Assembly: GCF_030690345.1 (NCBI RefSeq)
Contig: NZ_JAUYGV010000001.1
Coordinates: 186,001-250,000, forward strand
Length of the DNA: 64,000 bases
Reading direction: 5' to 3'
DNA from: Rheinheimera sp.
GTDB taxonomy: Bacteria; Pseudomonadota; Gammaproteobacteria; Enterobacterales; Alteromonadaceae
The position numbers and the translations under genes were made by a program. Shown here in pieces: positions 19,081 through 28,452 of the stretch. Positions within the stretch are counted from its first letter, which is position 1, and the number at the start of each line of letters is the position of its first letter. Under the pieces are notes generated by a model. That model was given only the letters and a program-made list of their open reading frames with translations, was not told the origin of the DNA and ran no database searches.

Positions 19081-20418
19081 TTACAGAAAACGATCTTTAA
19101 AACGGCCCCACTGATAGTAAGCCTGCTGGCCAAGCCGCCTGAACGCCGGTAACGGAAATGGTGCTAACCGGCTTTGATATATCGGCAACGGTGGTACAGC
19201 AACACCCGAGGCTAACTCTGCCAGCCGCACACCGGCCAGGGTGCTGAACGACACGCCACTGCCGCAATAACCGGCAGCGTAAAACAGCCCGGGTTCAGCT
19301 TCGCATACCCGCGGTAAGTCGTCATAGGACACGGCCACCCACCCGCTCCAGTGATAATCACAGCGTAAATCGGTCAACATCGGAAAACAGGCTTTTAATG
19401 CCGCTAACAGACGAGCCGGGTACACGGTTTTCTCGGCATCTTTGCCGTACACCGCACTGCGCCCACCAAATAAAATGCGGTTATCCGGTAATTTACGGTA
19501 GTAGTATTTCAATGCACGGGTATCCATCACCAGCTGCGTATGCTGTAAACCGCTTTGCTCCAGTTGCGCCGGCGTGAGCGGCTGCGTAACAATAATACTG
19601 CTGAGTACCGGCAAACAGGCGCGGTTTAACGCCGGATACAGGCCTTTGGGTGTATAGCCATTGGTGGCCAGCAGCAGTTGTTTGCAGCGGATCCGGGCCT
19701 TTGGCGTCTGCAGCAAAAAACCACCGTCAGTTTCACGTTGCCAACTCAGCAGTGGTGAGCCGGCGTACAACTTAACCCCGCTTTGTTGCGCCATAACTGC
19801 ATAACCCTGTGCTAAAGCCAGCGGGTTTACACCAAAACAATCAGGGAATCTAATCGCGCCATAGGCTTGCGCATTGTGCATATAGTCGCGCTTTAGCTGC
19901 TGTGGCGATACATACTCTGCCTGATAACCAAACTGACGTTGTAAAAAAGCCGCTTGAGCCGGTAAATCTGCTGCCGTGGCGGCGTTATGCGCCACTTTTA
20001 AATAGCCTTCCGGCTGGCTGTCACAGCGGATATTACCAGCCGATATCATCCGCTTAACCTGTGTAATAGCGTCACCGTATTCCTGATGAAATAAGCCGGC
20101 GCACTCTGCGCCAAAACGCTGTGTCAGTTGCGCCAGCCCCAGCCGGCCGGTACCACGCAGCACAAAGCCGGCGTTGCGGCCACTGCAGCCCCAACCTGGC
20201 TGGTTGGCTTCCAGTACGCTTACTTCGCGGTTAAAGCGTGTTGCCAGCTGATAAGCACAGCTCAGGCCGGTGTAGCCGCCACCAACTATCACCACATCGC
20301 TGCGCAAATCCTGCAGCAAAGGCGCTGTCGGCTCTGCTATGTCAGTGTGCTGTGCCCAATAAGAATCCGGATAGGCCTGACTGGCGCCAATATTGCGGTC
20401 GATCAGCGGATCATACAT
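19081..20418 (-). CDS. FAD-dependent amine/amino-acid oxidoreductase (DAO family, PuuB/OrdL-like)
   Basis: 445 residues from the ATG at 20416-20418. A dinucleotide-binding loop VVIVGGGYTGLSCAYQLA lies near residue 42, followed by VLEANQPGWGCSGRNAGF, the FAD contact typical of gamma-glutamylputrescine oxidase and related DAO enzymes. A C-terminal GLFYAAGYCGSGVSF closes the FAD site. Such enzymes oxidise a primary or secondary amine; the exact substrate is unknown. The start overlaps the stop of the upstream acetyltransferase gene by eight bases (20411-20418), so the two are translated together, pointing to a shared amine substrate. No other put genes are nearby. Confidence 0.85.
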   Translation of the reverse strand: MYDPLIDRNIGASQAYPDSYWAQHTDIAEPTAPLLQDLRSDVVIVGGGYTGLSCAYQLATRFNREVSVLEANQPGWGCSGRNAGFVLRGTGRLGLAQLTQRFGAECAGLFHQEYGDAITQVKRMISAGNIRCDSQPEGYLKVAHNAATAADLPAQAAFLQRQFGYQAEYVSPQQLKRDYMHNAQAYGAIRFPDCFGVNPLALAQGYAVMAQQSGVKLYAGSPLLSWQRETDGGFLLQTPKARIRCKQLLLATNGYTPKGLYPALNRACLPVLSSIIVTQPLTPAQLEQSGLQHTQLVMDTRALKYYYRKLPDNRILFGGRSAVYGKDAEKTVYPARLLAALKACFPMLTDLRCDYHWSGWVAVSYDDLPRVCEAEPGLFYAAGYCGSGVSFSTLAGVRLAELASGVAVPPLPIYQSRLAPFPLPAFRRLGQQAYYQWGRFKDRFL

Positions 20419-21004
20419 TATGTTCTGTCTCGGGGTGTTCTGCCTCAGGAAACAACAGCACCATTTCTGCAGCACTGCAGTTGCATAAGGCGCCGCATAC
20501 CGGGCAGTGATAACCCACAGTTTCAGATAAATGCCGCCAGCGCTGCGGATGAATTTTCACTAAAGTAGCACCGGCATGGCTGAAGTAACGCTGTGCCGCA
20601 TCTCCCGGACTCTCCCGCCAGATATGGGCCAAACCGGCTGTTGCCCCCTGCCGGCGAAGTGCAGCAACAGAGGTGTTCAGTAAAGCCGATGCTACGCCTT
20701 TGCCACGCTCTGCCGGGCTTACGCCCACCGATTTAAAGTAGGCCATCTTTGCCGCTTTAACCGGCCACAGCGGTTCGCTGCACCACTGATCCGGCTGCCA
20801 CTGCCCGGCAGCAAAACTCAAACGGTAGCCCACAACCTGCTGTTGTGCATCCAGCGCAACAAAACTGGCATTAATACCTTGTGTAATGCCTTGTTGCTGC
20901 ATCTGCGTCAGGCTGGCGAGGCTGAGGTAATTATCGCCGTGGATCTGATTGGCCAGCTTGATAACGGCAGGGAAAAAAGCAGGGGTAAGTTCAGTAATGT
21001 GCAC
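20411..21004 (-). CDS. GNAT acetyltransferase with cysteine-rich tail
   Basis: 197 residues, GTG start (no upstream in-frame alternative; Shine-Dalgarno weak). The acetyl-CoA loop VSPAERGKGVASALLNTSV lies near residue 92. The last 35 residues carry C-x2-C-x4-C-x-C (CPVCGALCNC), which could bind zinc and is not part of a standard GNAT fold. It overlaps the oxidoreductase gene by eight bases and is divergent from the second TonB receptor. The substrate is unknown; the coupling to an amine oxidase suggests an amine. Confidence 0.8.
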   Translation of the reverse strand: MHITELTPAFFPAVIKLANQIHGDNYLSLASLTQMQQQGITQGINASFVALDAQQQVVGYRLSFAAGQWQPDQWCSEPLWPVKAAKMAYFKSVGVSPAERGKGVASALLNTSVAALRRQGATAGLAHIWRESPGDAAQRYFSHAGATLVKIHPQRWRHLSETVGYHCPVCGALCNCSAAEMVLLFPEAEHPETEHNV

Positions 21005-21222
21005 TTTGATGTCCGGGCTAAAAACGTCATGCAGTTATAAATCAGTCTGCCGCTTAGCTGCAATCTGTTTTTTTGCCTGCAATCGAATGCAATTACCCAA
21101 GTCGGAGACGAAATGCCATAAATATACGATAGACAACAGCGCCGTAATCTCATATGGTTATTAAGGCGTAAAAACAAAAGCATAAGCGCCGGCTTAATAA
21201 AACTTAATCCAGGACAATAACT

Positions 21223-23829
21223 ATGAAAAATCAGAATAACTACCATCCGGTTGCGCGCGCAGTTAAATTTGCACTGGCTGCGTCATTATCGTTTGGCATC
21301 AGCGCAACAGCTGCGGCACAAGAGCAACAAGCGCCAGCTGCGAAAGAGCAGGCAGTAGAAAAGATCGCCGTAGTAGGCAGCCGCTCGGCTCCACGCTCTA
21401 TTGGTGATTCTCCGGTGCCGGTTGATATTATCGGTGGCGAAGAGTTAAGCAAAAACGGTAACAGCGATATGCTGAATTTAATCAGCACCACTGTGCCATC
21501 GCTGAACGTTCACTCAAACCCTATAAGCGATGCCGCGACGTTAATCCGTCCGGCTAACTTACGTGGCCTATCTGCTGACAGCACTCTGATAATGGTAAAC
21601 AGTAAACGCCGTCACAAAGCCTCTGTTATTGCTTTTTTGGGTGGCGGTATTAATGATGGTGCTCAGGGCGCTGATTTGTCCGTTATTCCGGGTATTGCGG
21701 TAAAGCAAGTAGAAGTATTGCGTGATGGTGCTGCAGCACAATATGGCTCAGATGCTATTGCCGGCGTTATCAACTTTGTACTGAAAGATGCCTCAGACGG
21801 CGGCAGTATTGAAGTTAAACAAGGTGAAACCTATGAAGGCGATGGTACTTCAACTGAGATTGCAGCCAATGTTGGCATGCCATTAACCGCCGATGGCTTT
21901 GTAAACCTTAGTATGCAATATAAAAATGTGGATGCCACCAGCCGCAGCGTGCAGCGTCCGGACGCGCAGGCGTTTGCCGACGCCGGCAATACGGCAATTG
22001 CCCCCATAGCTCAAATTTGGGGCTCGCCGGAAATTAAAGACGATATTACTATCTTTGCGAATGCCGGATTAGATTTAGGTAATGGCGGCGAAGCCTATAT
22101 GTTTGGTAACTACTCCGAGCGTGATGTAACAGGTGGTTTTTACTATCGTAACCCACACAACCGGCCCGGTGTATTCTCCAATGATGAAGGTGAAACCCTG
22201 CTGGTAGCCCAGTTAGATCCTAACATTGCCTGCCCTACGGTAAATATCACCACTGCTAACGTATTAACACAGCCGGACTACCTGCTGATCGCTGACCCTA
22301 ACACAGAAGTAGGCCAAAATTGTTTTGCCTTTAATGAAATGTTCCCGGGTGGCTTTACGCCAACATTTGGCGGCAATATTACTGATACGTCATTATCACT
22401 TGGCACCAAGGGTGAGTTCAAAGGTGGTTGGTTTGACGAAATCTTATACGACTTTAGCGGTACGGTAGGCCGGAATGAATCAACCTACAAAATGACCAAC
22501 ACCATTAATGCCTCACTTGGTCCGGACTCTCCTACTGAGTTTAATCCAGGTAAATACATCCAGTTGGAAAAAACCTTCAACGCCGATTTTGTTAAGTATC
22601 TGCCGGTTGGCTTATATGAAGATCTTACCATGGCGTTTGGTGCTCAGTGGACGGAAGAATCATTTGAAGTTGTATCCGGTGATGTGGCGTCATTTCAGGT
22701 AGGCCCTCTGGTAGACCAGGGCTTCAGCATTGGCTCAAATGGTTTCCCGGGTTTTAAACCGGAAGATGCCGGCGTTTATTCGCGTCGCAACTACGCTGTT
22801 TACAGCGATATTGAAGCCGACGTAACAGAAGACATATTGCTGGGCTTTGCTCTGCGCTATGAAGATTACGATACTTTTGGTGATACGTTAAACTACAAAT
22901 TAACCGCGCAGTTCCGTCTGACTGATGATTTGGCTATGCGTTATTCTCACAGCACCGGTTTCCGTGCGCCGACTGTGGGCCAGGCAAATGTCAGTAACGT
23001 GCAAACTAACCTGTCTTCCGGTGTATTGGTTGACTCAGCCTTGCTACCGCCAACTAACCCTGTCTCCGTCGAACTGGGTGGTACTGAACTAACACCTGAG
23101 GAATCAAAAAGCTTTGCCGGTGGTTTAGTTTATACCCCGGGAGATTTCTTCTTTACGTTGGATTATTACTTTATTCAGGTTGATGATCGCATCAGTCAGT
23201 CCAGTAAAATTAACTTAACTGACGCTAACAGAGAAGCGCTGCGTGCTGCCGGCGTGAAAAACGTTGATTCCATTCAGCAGGTAAGCTTCTTTACCAATGA
23301 TTTTGATACTACAACGCAAGGCATAGACTTTGTTGCCAGCTATTCCACCAATTTATTGCAAGGCCGCAGTAGTTTCAACCTGGCGTATAACTGGAACAAA
23401 ACCGAAGTTGACAGCGCTACCGCTATTACCGGTTTAGATAAAGTATCACGACTGGAGAACGACTTACCCAATCACCGCGCGACGTTTACCTGGTCACAAA
23501 GCTGGGATGATATCTCAATGTTTGTTCGCAGCAACTACTATGGTGAATACCAGGGCGTGCACGTAGACTGGGTGGGTACACCAGGCTCGCCGGGTACAGA
23601 GGTTAATGCCAGTGCTAAGGTAACCTTTGATGCTGAAGTCAGTTACTTTATCAATGATGCCTTTATCGTATCGGCAGGTGCACAAAACATCTTTGACACT
23701 AAACCGGAACGGCTTAACCTGAGTGCAGTTGGCGTGCCCAACGGTGAATTTGGTGCTAAGTACTATGAAACCTCGCCTATGGGCATTAATGGCGGTTACT
23801 GGTACTTAAAAGGTACTTATAAGTTCTGA
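21223..23829 (+). CDS. TonB-dependent outer-membrane receptor, substrate unknown
   Basis: 868 residues. A signal peptide (to ATAAAQEQ near 33) is followed by a TonB-box-like VEKIAVVGSR. The plug carries LIMVNSKRRHKASV and QVEVLRDGAAAQYGSDAIAGVINFVLKD, the hallmark of a large TonB receptor subfamily of alteromonads and xanthomonads. The long barrel ends YWYLKGTYKF with terminal Phe. It lacks the His-rich loops of the ZnuD-like neighbour. CAGGACA lies 8-14 bases before the ATG. The substrate cannot be named; divergence from the GNAT/amine-oxidase pair hints at a nitrogenous nutrient. Confidence 0.9.
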   Translation: MKNQNNYHPVARAVKFALAASLSFGISATAAAQEQQAPAAKEQAVEKIAVVGSRSAPRSIGDSPVPVDIIGGEELSKNGNSDMLNLISTTVPSLNVHSNPISDAATLIRPANLRGLSADSTLIMVNSKRRHKASVIAFLGGGINDGAQGADLSVIPGIAVKQVEVLRDGAAAQYGSDAIAGVINFVLKDASDGGSIEVKQGETYEGDGTSTEIAANVGMPLTADGFVNLSMQYKNVDATSRSVQRPDAQAFADAGNTAIAPIAQIWGSPEIKDDITIFANAGLDLGNGGEAYMFGNYSERDVTGGFYYRNPHNRPGVFSNDEGETLLVAQLDPNIACPTVNITTANVLTQPDYLLIADPNTEVGQNCFAFNEMFPGGFTPTFGGNITDTSLSLGTKGEFKGGWFDEILYDFSGTVGRNESTYKMTNTINASLGPDSPTEFNPGKYIQLEKTFNADFVKYLPVGLYEDLTMAFGAQWTEESFEVVSGDVASFQVGPLVDQGFSIGSNGFPGFKPEDAGVYSRRNYAVYSDIEADVTEDILLGFALRYEDYDTFGDTLNYKLTAQFRLTDDLAMRYSHSTGFRAPTVGQANVSNVQTNLSSGVLVDSALLPPTNPVSVELGGTELTPEESKSFAGGLVYTPGDFFFTLDYYFIQVDDRISQSSKINLTDANREALRAAGVKNVDSIQQVSFFTNDFDTTTQGIDFVASYSTNLLQGRSSFNLAYNWNKTEVDSATAITGLDKVSRLENDLPNHRATFTWSQSWDDISMFVRSNYYGEYQGVHVDWVGTPGSPGTEVNASAKVTFDAEVSYFINDAFIVSAGAQNIFDTKPERLNLSAVGVPNGEFGAKYYETSPMGINGGYWYLKGTYKF

Positions 23830-23864
23830 TCTTCGACAGTGTAAACATATAGCGTTTGAAACAA

Positions 23865-23893
23865 AAAATCCGCCCTAACCGGCGGATTTTTTT
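23865..23893 (+). terminator. Bidirectional terminator between receptor and ydiJ
   Basis: Ten-pair stem AAAATCCGCC (23865-23874) with GGCGGATTTT (23881-23890), loop CTAACC, then TTT. A-run and T-run on both sides fit termination of both convergent genes. Confidence 0.9.
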
Positions 23894-23906
23894 ATAGCTA
23901 TCAAGG

Positions 23907-26900
23907 CTACAGCGCTGCCAACAATGCCTGCAACGGATGTTTTGGCTTATCACCAACCAGCCGTTTTACCTGACTACGGCAAGAGAAACCGGTAACCAAA
24001 ATCTGCTCTGTACCAAACTGCTCTACCGGTGCGCGCCAGCTCATATCAAACAGCGCTTTGCTGTTATCCAGGTTTTGCGCTTCATGGCCATAAGTGCCCG
24101 CCATACCGCAGCAGCCTACGCTAACAGGCTTTAAACTCAGACCTGCCCGGCTGAATATTTGCTGCCAGGCTTGTTCGGTCGCCGGCAACGCCGCTTTCTC
24201 GGTGCAATGCGCCAGTAAGGCAAATTCAGCGCTGTTATTTACCTGCGGTAAGCTTTGCTGTACCAGCCATTCATGCAATAGCTGCACATTAAAATCTCCG
24301 CGCTTATCGCCCAGGGCTTTGTTGTACTCGTCGCGGTATACCAGCACTAAAGATGCATCCAGGCCTAACAGCGTCAAGCCCAGCTGCTGCATTTGGTTCA
24401 GAAATTGGGCGGCGGTGGCGGCGGTTTTGGCAAATTCGCGCAAAAAGCCTTTTACATGCTGCGGTTTACCATTGGGTAAAAACGGCAGCAATACCGGGTT
24501 AAATCCCAATTTTTCTAACAACTGCAAGGCATCGGCGACTAATTCGGCCTCATAAAAGCTGGTGAACGGATCTTGCACCAGCAGCACAGTGCGTTCACGC
24601 TGCTCTGCGCTTTGTTGCTGCAATGCGGTTAAATCAAAGCGATAACGCTCACCCAGCTGCTGCGCCAAGGTTGGCACCGACAATAACGGTGTATCAACAT
24701 AACCTACTGTTTTTTTCAGCACCGCAGCCATGAGTTGATGTTTAAGCATAAAGTTAACCAGCGACGGCGCTTTGGCCAGCCATGGAGCAGTGCGCTCTAT
24801 ATTGCCAACTATATAATCTTTTGCCGGACGCAGATAACGGCTGTGATACAGCTGTAGAAACCTTGCCCGAAAGGATGGCACGTCCACTTTAATCGGGCAT
24901 TGACCGGCACAGGCTTTACACGCCAGACAGCCCTCCATCGCGTCCATCACTTCGTGCGAGAAATCCTGTTCACCACGCCGCTTGGCCAGCGTATTCTGAA
25001 TGCGCTGCCATAAGCCTTTGATATTGCCGGATTGTTGCAGCAGTTGCTGCTCCTGTGCAAGTACATCCACGCCCTGCATTTCGGTTAGGCGTAACCATTC
25101 GCGCATTAAACCGGCACGGCCTTTCGGGCTGTGGCGTCGATCTTTAGTAACTTTGCTCGACGGACACATCGGCGAGTTTTCTTCGTAGTTAAAACACAGG
25201 CCGTTGCCGTTACAGTTTAAACTGCTGTCAAAGCTGTCTTTAACGGCCAGCGGAATTTGCCGGTCAAACCAGGCGCGCTTTTGGCCATCAACCGACACTA
25301 AGCTATCCGTACTGGTGAACGGCGTACAAATTTTGCCGGGGTTTACTCTGTTGCGTGGGTCAAAGGCGGCTTTAATCTTGCGCAGCTCGTTAAACAGCTC
25401 GTCGCCAAAAAACGCAGGACCGTATTCGCTGCGATAGCCTTTACCATGCTCGCCCCACATCAGGCCGCCGTATTTGGCCGTTAATGCCACCACCTGATCG
25501 GAAATAGTCCGCAGCAGTTTTTCCTGCTCCGGGTCACATAAATCCAGCGCCGGCCGCACATGCAATACCCCGGCATCAACATGGCCAAACATGCCGTATT
25601 GCAAGCCATGACTGTCAAGTAAGGCGCGAAATTCCATAATAAAATCGGCCAGGTTCTCCGGCGGCACGGCAGTATCTTCAGTAAAGGCGATTGGTTTTTG
25701 CCGCCCTTTTGCATTACCCAGCAGTCCGACGGCTTTTTTACGCATCGCATATATATTGCCGATAGCCGCGTTATCATAGGTAAGCTGGTAGCCGATAATA
25801 CCATCGGTTCTGTTAGTAATGGCGTCATCCAACCGCGCGGTTAACGCAGCAATTTTCTGCTCAATTTCGCTTTGCTGTTCGCTGTTGTACTCCACCATGT
25901 TCAGCCCCTGCATTTCAATGCCGGGTACATCGGTGATCAAATCTTTTACCTGATGCCAGATAATATCGGCGCGGGCTAAATTCAGTACCTTGCTGTCAAC
26001 GGTTTCAACCGATGTCGCCTCTGCCGCCACCAGAAACGGCGCGTTACGCAGCGCGCTGGCAAAGCTGTCGTACTTCACGTTAACCAGACATTTGTATTTG
26101 GCAATCGGCGTAATATTCAGTTTGGCTTCTGTTACAAAACCGAGTGAGCCTTCCGAGCCGGTAATAATGCGCGATAAATCAAATTCGGTTAAATCGTCAT
26201 TAAACACATGCTCTAAATCGTAACCGGTTAAAAAGCGGTTTAAGCGTGGGAATTTTCCTAGTATTTGCGGCCGAAACCCGCGACAGCTATCGAGCACCTG
26301 GCGGTAAATGCGGCCTACACTGTTCGGTTGTTCGGCGCGGTGCTCGGCTTCAAAGGTAGCCATTTTGTGGGTTTTTAATATATTGCCGTCTATCAGTACG
26401 GTTTTTAACGCTAACACGTGATCGCTGGTTTTGCCGTACACCAAAGAGCCCTGGCCTGAGGCATCGGTATTTACCATGCCGCCGATAGTGGCGCGGTTAG
26501 AGGTGGATAAATCCGGTGCGAAGAAAAAGCCGTAAGGTTTTAAAAAGGCATTTAACTGGTCTTTAATTACCCCAGCTTGCACCCGCACCCAGCGCTGTTC
26601 GACGTTAATTTCCAGAATGCTGCGCATATGGCGCGATAAATCCACTACCACGTGCTCTGTCAGGGCCTGGCCGTTAGTGCCGGTACCGCCGCCGCGCGGG
26701 CTGAATTTAATATGCGAGAAACTGGAGGTTTGCGCCAGTGACGTCAGAATAACCAGATCGTCAGTGGATTTGGGCAGCAATACCGCTTGCGGCAAGGCCT
26801 GATACACACTGTTATCAGTGGCAACAGCTAAACGGCTGCCATAGCTGGTTTCGATATCACCGCTAAAACCGGCGGCGACTAAGGCTTTACTGAAAGCGAC

Positions 26901-26945
26901 AATGCTGGCATCCAGCGCGAGTTCGGGATTAAGCTTTGGGATCAT
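23907..26945 (-). CDS. ydiJ: YdiJ-type FAD-linked dehydrogenase with iron-sulfur domain
   Basis: 1012 residues, near the 1018 of E. coli YdiJ and colinear throughout. The FAD-binding half carries FSPRGGGTGTNGQAL near 95 and TSNRATIGGMVNTDASGQGS near 145. The middle carries the lactate-dehydrogenase-like FAD-linked C domain (YGMFGHVDAGVLHVRPALD). A ferredoxin-type domain has C-x2-C-x2-C-x3-C (CLACKACAGQCP), and the C-terminus has a CCG-type site (GCCGMAGTYGHEA). YdiJ has been linked to D-2-hydroxyglutarate oxidation. The ATG at 26943-26945 (MIPKL) matches homologues; a GTG four codons upstream is less likely. The ribosome site is weak. Confidence 0.93.
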   Translation of the reverse strand: MIPKLNPELALDASIVAFSKALVAAGFSGDIETSYGSRLAVATDNSVYQALPQAVLLPKSTDDLVILTSLAQTSSFSHIKFSPRGGGTGTNGQALTEHVVVDLSRHMRSILEINVEQRWVRVQAGVIKDQLNAFLKPYGFFFAPDLSTSNRATIGGMVNTDASGQGSLVYGKTSDHVLALKTVLIDGNILKTHKMATFEAEHRAEQPNSVGRIYRQVLDSCRGFRPQILGKFPRLNRFLTGYDLEHVFNDDLTEFDLSRIITGSEGSLGFVTEAKLNITPIAKYKCLVNVKYDSFASALRNAPFLVAAEATSVETVDSKVLNLARADIIWHQVKDLITDVPGIEMQGLNMVEYNSEQQSEIEQKIAALTARLDDAITNRTDGIIGYQLTYDNAAIGNIYAMRKKAVGLLGNAKGRQKPIAFTEDTAVPPENLADFIMEFRALLDSHGLQYGMFGHVDAGVLHVRPALDLCDPEQEKLLRTISDQVVALTAKYGGLMWGEHGKGYRSEYGPAFFGDELFNELRKIKAAFDPRNRVNPGKICTPFTSTDSLVSVDGQKRAWFDRQIPLAVKDSFDSSLNCNGNGLCFNYEENSPMCPSSKVTKDRRHSPKGRAGLMREWLRLTEMQGVDVLAQEQQLLQQSGNIKGLWQRIQNTLAKRRGEQDFSHEVMDAMEGCLACKACAGQCPIKVDVPSFRARFLQLYHSRYLRPAKDYIVGNIERTAPWLAKAPSLVNFMLKHQLMAAVLKKTVGYVDTPLLSVPTLAQQLGERYRFDLTALQQQSAEQRERTVLLVQDPFTSFYEAELVADALQLLEKLGFNPVLLPFLPNGKPQHVKGFLREFAKTAATAAQFLNQMQQLGLTLLGLDASLVLVYRDEYNKALGDKRGDFNVQLLHEWLVQQSLPQVNNSAEFALLAHCTEKAALPATEQAWQQIFSRAGLSLKPVSVGCCGMAGTYGHEAQNLDNSKALFDMSWRAPVEQFGTEQILVTGFSCRSQVKRLVGDKPKHPLQALLAAL

Positions 26946-27025
26946 AACTGCAGACACTCGGCAATAAGTGCCTGCAGTATACCATTAACTTGATAGCAGA
27001 TTTAACTGCTATTGCGCGCTAAAAA

Positions 27026-27493
27026 CTAACTGGCTGCCGGGCGTACTTTCTGCTGCAAGCCGCGTAAGAAGTAACGCAGCACTTGCTCCTGGCAGGCACG
27101 ATAGTGTTTATGATCCGGACGGCGGAAAAAGGCACTCAATTCATGCTTACTTAAACGGAACTCTGCACCTTCTAACAAGGCTAAAATATCATCGTCTTTT
27201 AAATCAAAGGCAATTTTTAGTTTACGCAAAATAATATTGTAATTCAGCTTGGTTTCCGGCTCCGGAATAACACCGTCTTTAGCACCGCGACGCTGGATAA
27301 TTACGCCATTAAGAAACCCGGCCAGCAACACATCGCTGATTAAGGCAAAGTCTTCGCTCTCGTCAGATTCCAGCCAGGCCATCACCTGCTCTTTTGTTAC
27401 CGTGGCATTGGTTAAGGCAAAAATGGCTATCATGCCGTGGTTAGGTGCATTTAGCGTGTAGCGCAGGCTGCGCAGTACGTCGTTGTTGGTCAA
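27026..27493 (-). CDS. yehS: YehS-type DUF1456 protein
   Basis: 155 residues made of two DUF1456 repeats, each with an LRSLRYTLNA/LRKLKIAFDL-type helix followed by a [L/V]xxFLNGVI or ALLEGAEF unit. It ends DHKHYRACQEQVLRYFLRGL, as in YehS. The start is taken as TTG at 27491-27493: AGGA lies seven bases ahead, and the resulting MTNNDVLRSLRYTL aligns without gap to the E. coli start. A longer TTG start at 27511 would include that ribosome site. Function is unknown; it is a small DNA/RNA-metabolism-like helical protein in the literature without firm assignment. It lies downstream of ribA past a terminator. Confidence 0.85.
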   Translation of the reverse strand: MTNNDVLRSLRYTLNAPNHGMIAIFALTNATVTKEQVMAWLESDESEDFALISDVLLAGFLNGVIIQRRGAKDGVIPEPETKLNYNIILRKLKIAFDLKDDDILALLEGAEFRLSKHELSAFFRRPDHKHYRACQEQVLRYFLRGLQQKVRPAAS

Positions 27494-27524
27494 GATAGTG
27501 TCCTGTAGCAAAAGTCAGATGAAA

Positions 27525-27554
27525 AACGGCGGCTATAATACCACAGCCGCCGTT
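27525..27554 (-). terminator. Terminator of ribA
   Basis: Perfect ten-pair stem AACGGCGGCT (27525-27534) with AGCCGCCGTT (27545-27554). On the minus strand the stem is followed by TTTCATC after the last TT of the arm. It lies 33 bases past the ribA stop and just ahead of yehS. Confidence 0.82.
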
Positions 27555-27587
27555 AAATCCGTATCTTGCTGCTTAGTATGCAGCCGT

Positions 27588-28172
27588 CTAAGGCAAATGC
27601 CCCAGTTTGCTGGCCTTAGTAGCCAGATAACGGTGGCTGTGGGCGCTGGTTTTTACTCTGTGCTGCACCCGCTCCAGTACATTAACACCGGCATCGGTTA
27701 AGGCTTTAAGCTTACGCGGGTTGTTGGTAAGCAGACGTACCTCGCCAATGCCTAATTGCTCAAACATTTGCGCGGCTATATCGTATTCGCGCATATCCGG
27801 CAAAAAGCCCAGTATTTCATTGGCTTCTACCGTATCCAGGCCTTTGTCCTGCTCGGCATAGGCACGAATTTTGTTGATCAGGCCAATGCCACGGCCTTCC
27901 TGGCGTAAATACAGAATACAGCCGCGGCCCAGATCGGCAATTTTACGCATCGCTGCTTCTAACTGCGGGCCGCAATCACAGCGCAGGCTAAACAGCGCAT
28001 CACCGGTTAAACATTCAGAATGTACCCGCGCCAGTACCGGCTCCGCCGTCGTTACATCGCCCAGCGTTAATGCGACATGCTCTTTACCATTTGGCGCTTC
28101 AAAGCCGTGCAAACGAAACTCCGCAAAGGGGGTTGGCAACAGCGTTGAGGTAACAAGTTTTAATTTCATCAT
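27588..28172 (-). CDS. ribA: GTP cyclohydrolase II
   Basis: First committed step of riboflavin synthesis: opens GTP to the diaminopyrimidine, releasing formate and pyrophosphate. 194 residues, the stand-alone RibA size. Zinc cysteines lie in [18 protein letters not shown] near 52-68; [12 protein letters not shown] near 90 is the catalytic segment; the end GVNVLERV matches the family. Two adjacent ATGs at 28170-28172 and 28167-28169 are both possible. A pair of 21-base-spaced direct repeats lies 28 bases upstream. No FMN riboswitch is visible. Confidence 0.96.
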   Translation of the reverse strand: MMKLKLVTSTLLPTPFAEFRLHGFEAPNGKEHVALTLGDVTTAEPVLARVHSECLTGDALFSLRCDCGPQLEAAMRKIADLGRGCILYLRQEGRGIGLINKIRAYAEQDKGLDTVEANEILGFLPDMREYDIAAQMFEQLGIGEVRLLTNNPRKLKALTDAGVNVLERVQHRVKTSAHSHRYLATKASKLGHLP

Positions 28173-28199
28173 AACTTCTCAGATAACGGCCGCACTTAT

Positions 28200-28239
28200 A
28201 CAGCGCAAGCTTTATTGGCTACAGCGCAAACTTTATTGG
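28200..28239. repeat. Two tandem copies of a 19-base motif, 21-base period
   Basis: The motif ACAGCGCAARCTTTATTGG occurs at 28200-28218 and again at 28221-28239 with one base changed. A 21-base period puts both copies on the same DNA face. It lies in the 280-base divergent region between ribA and the ABC exporter, 28 bases upstream of ribA. It could be a double binding site or a small duplication. Confidence 0.7.
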
Positions 28240-28452
28240 GCCAGGGCAGGCGTAATTCAAGCTAACCTGTTGCAGGCATTATAGCAGCCTTGCTACCGCC
28301 TGACGCGATGGTATTGTGATAATATCACAAAAAATCACGCTCAGAAGCGGTCAATGCCAATACCGATAAAATCCGGCTAACCGGCGCAGCAGCCATGCAA
28401 TTTTTCTTAAACCCGCTACAATAGCCGCTGTTTTAGCTACCGGTTATTTTTC

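Noticed and set aside
28173-28452. Possible FMN riboswitch before ribA
   Set aside because: The conserved RFN element boxes could not be found; only the direct repeats stand out.
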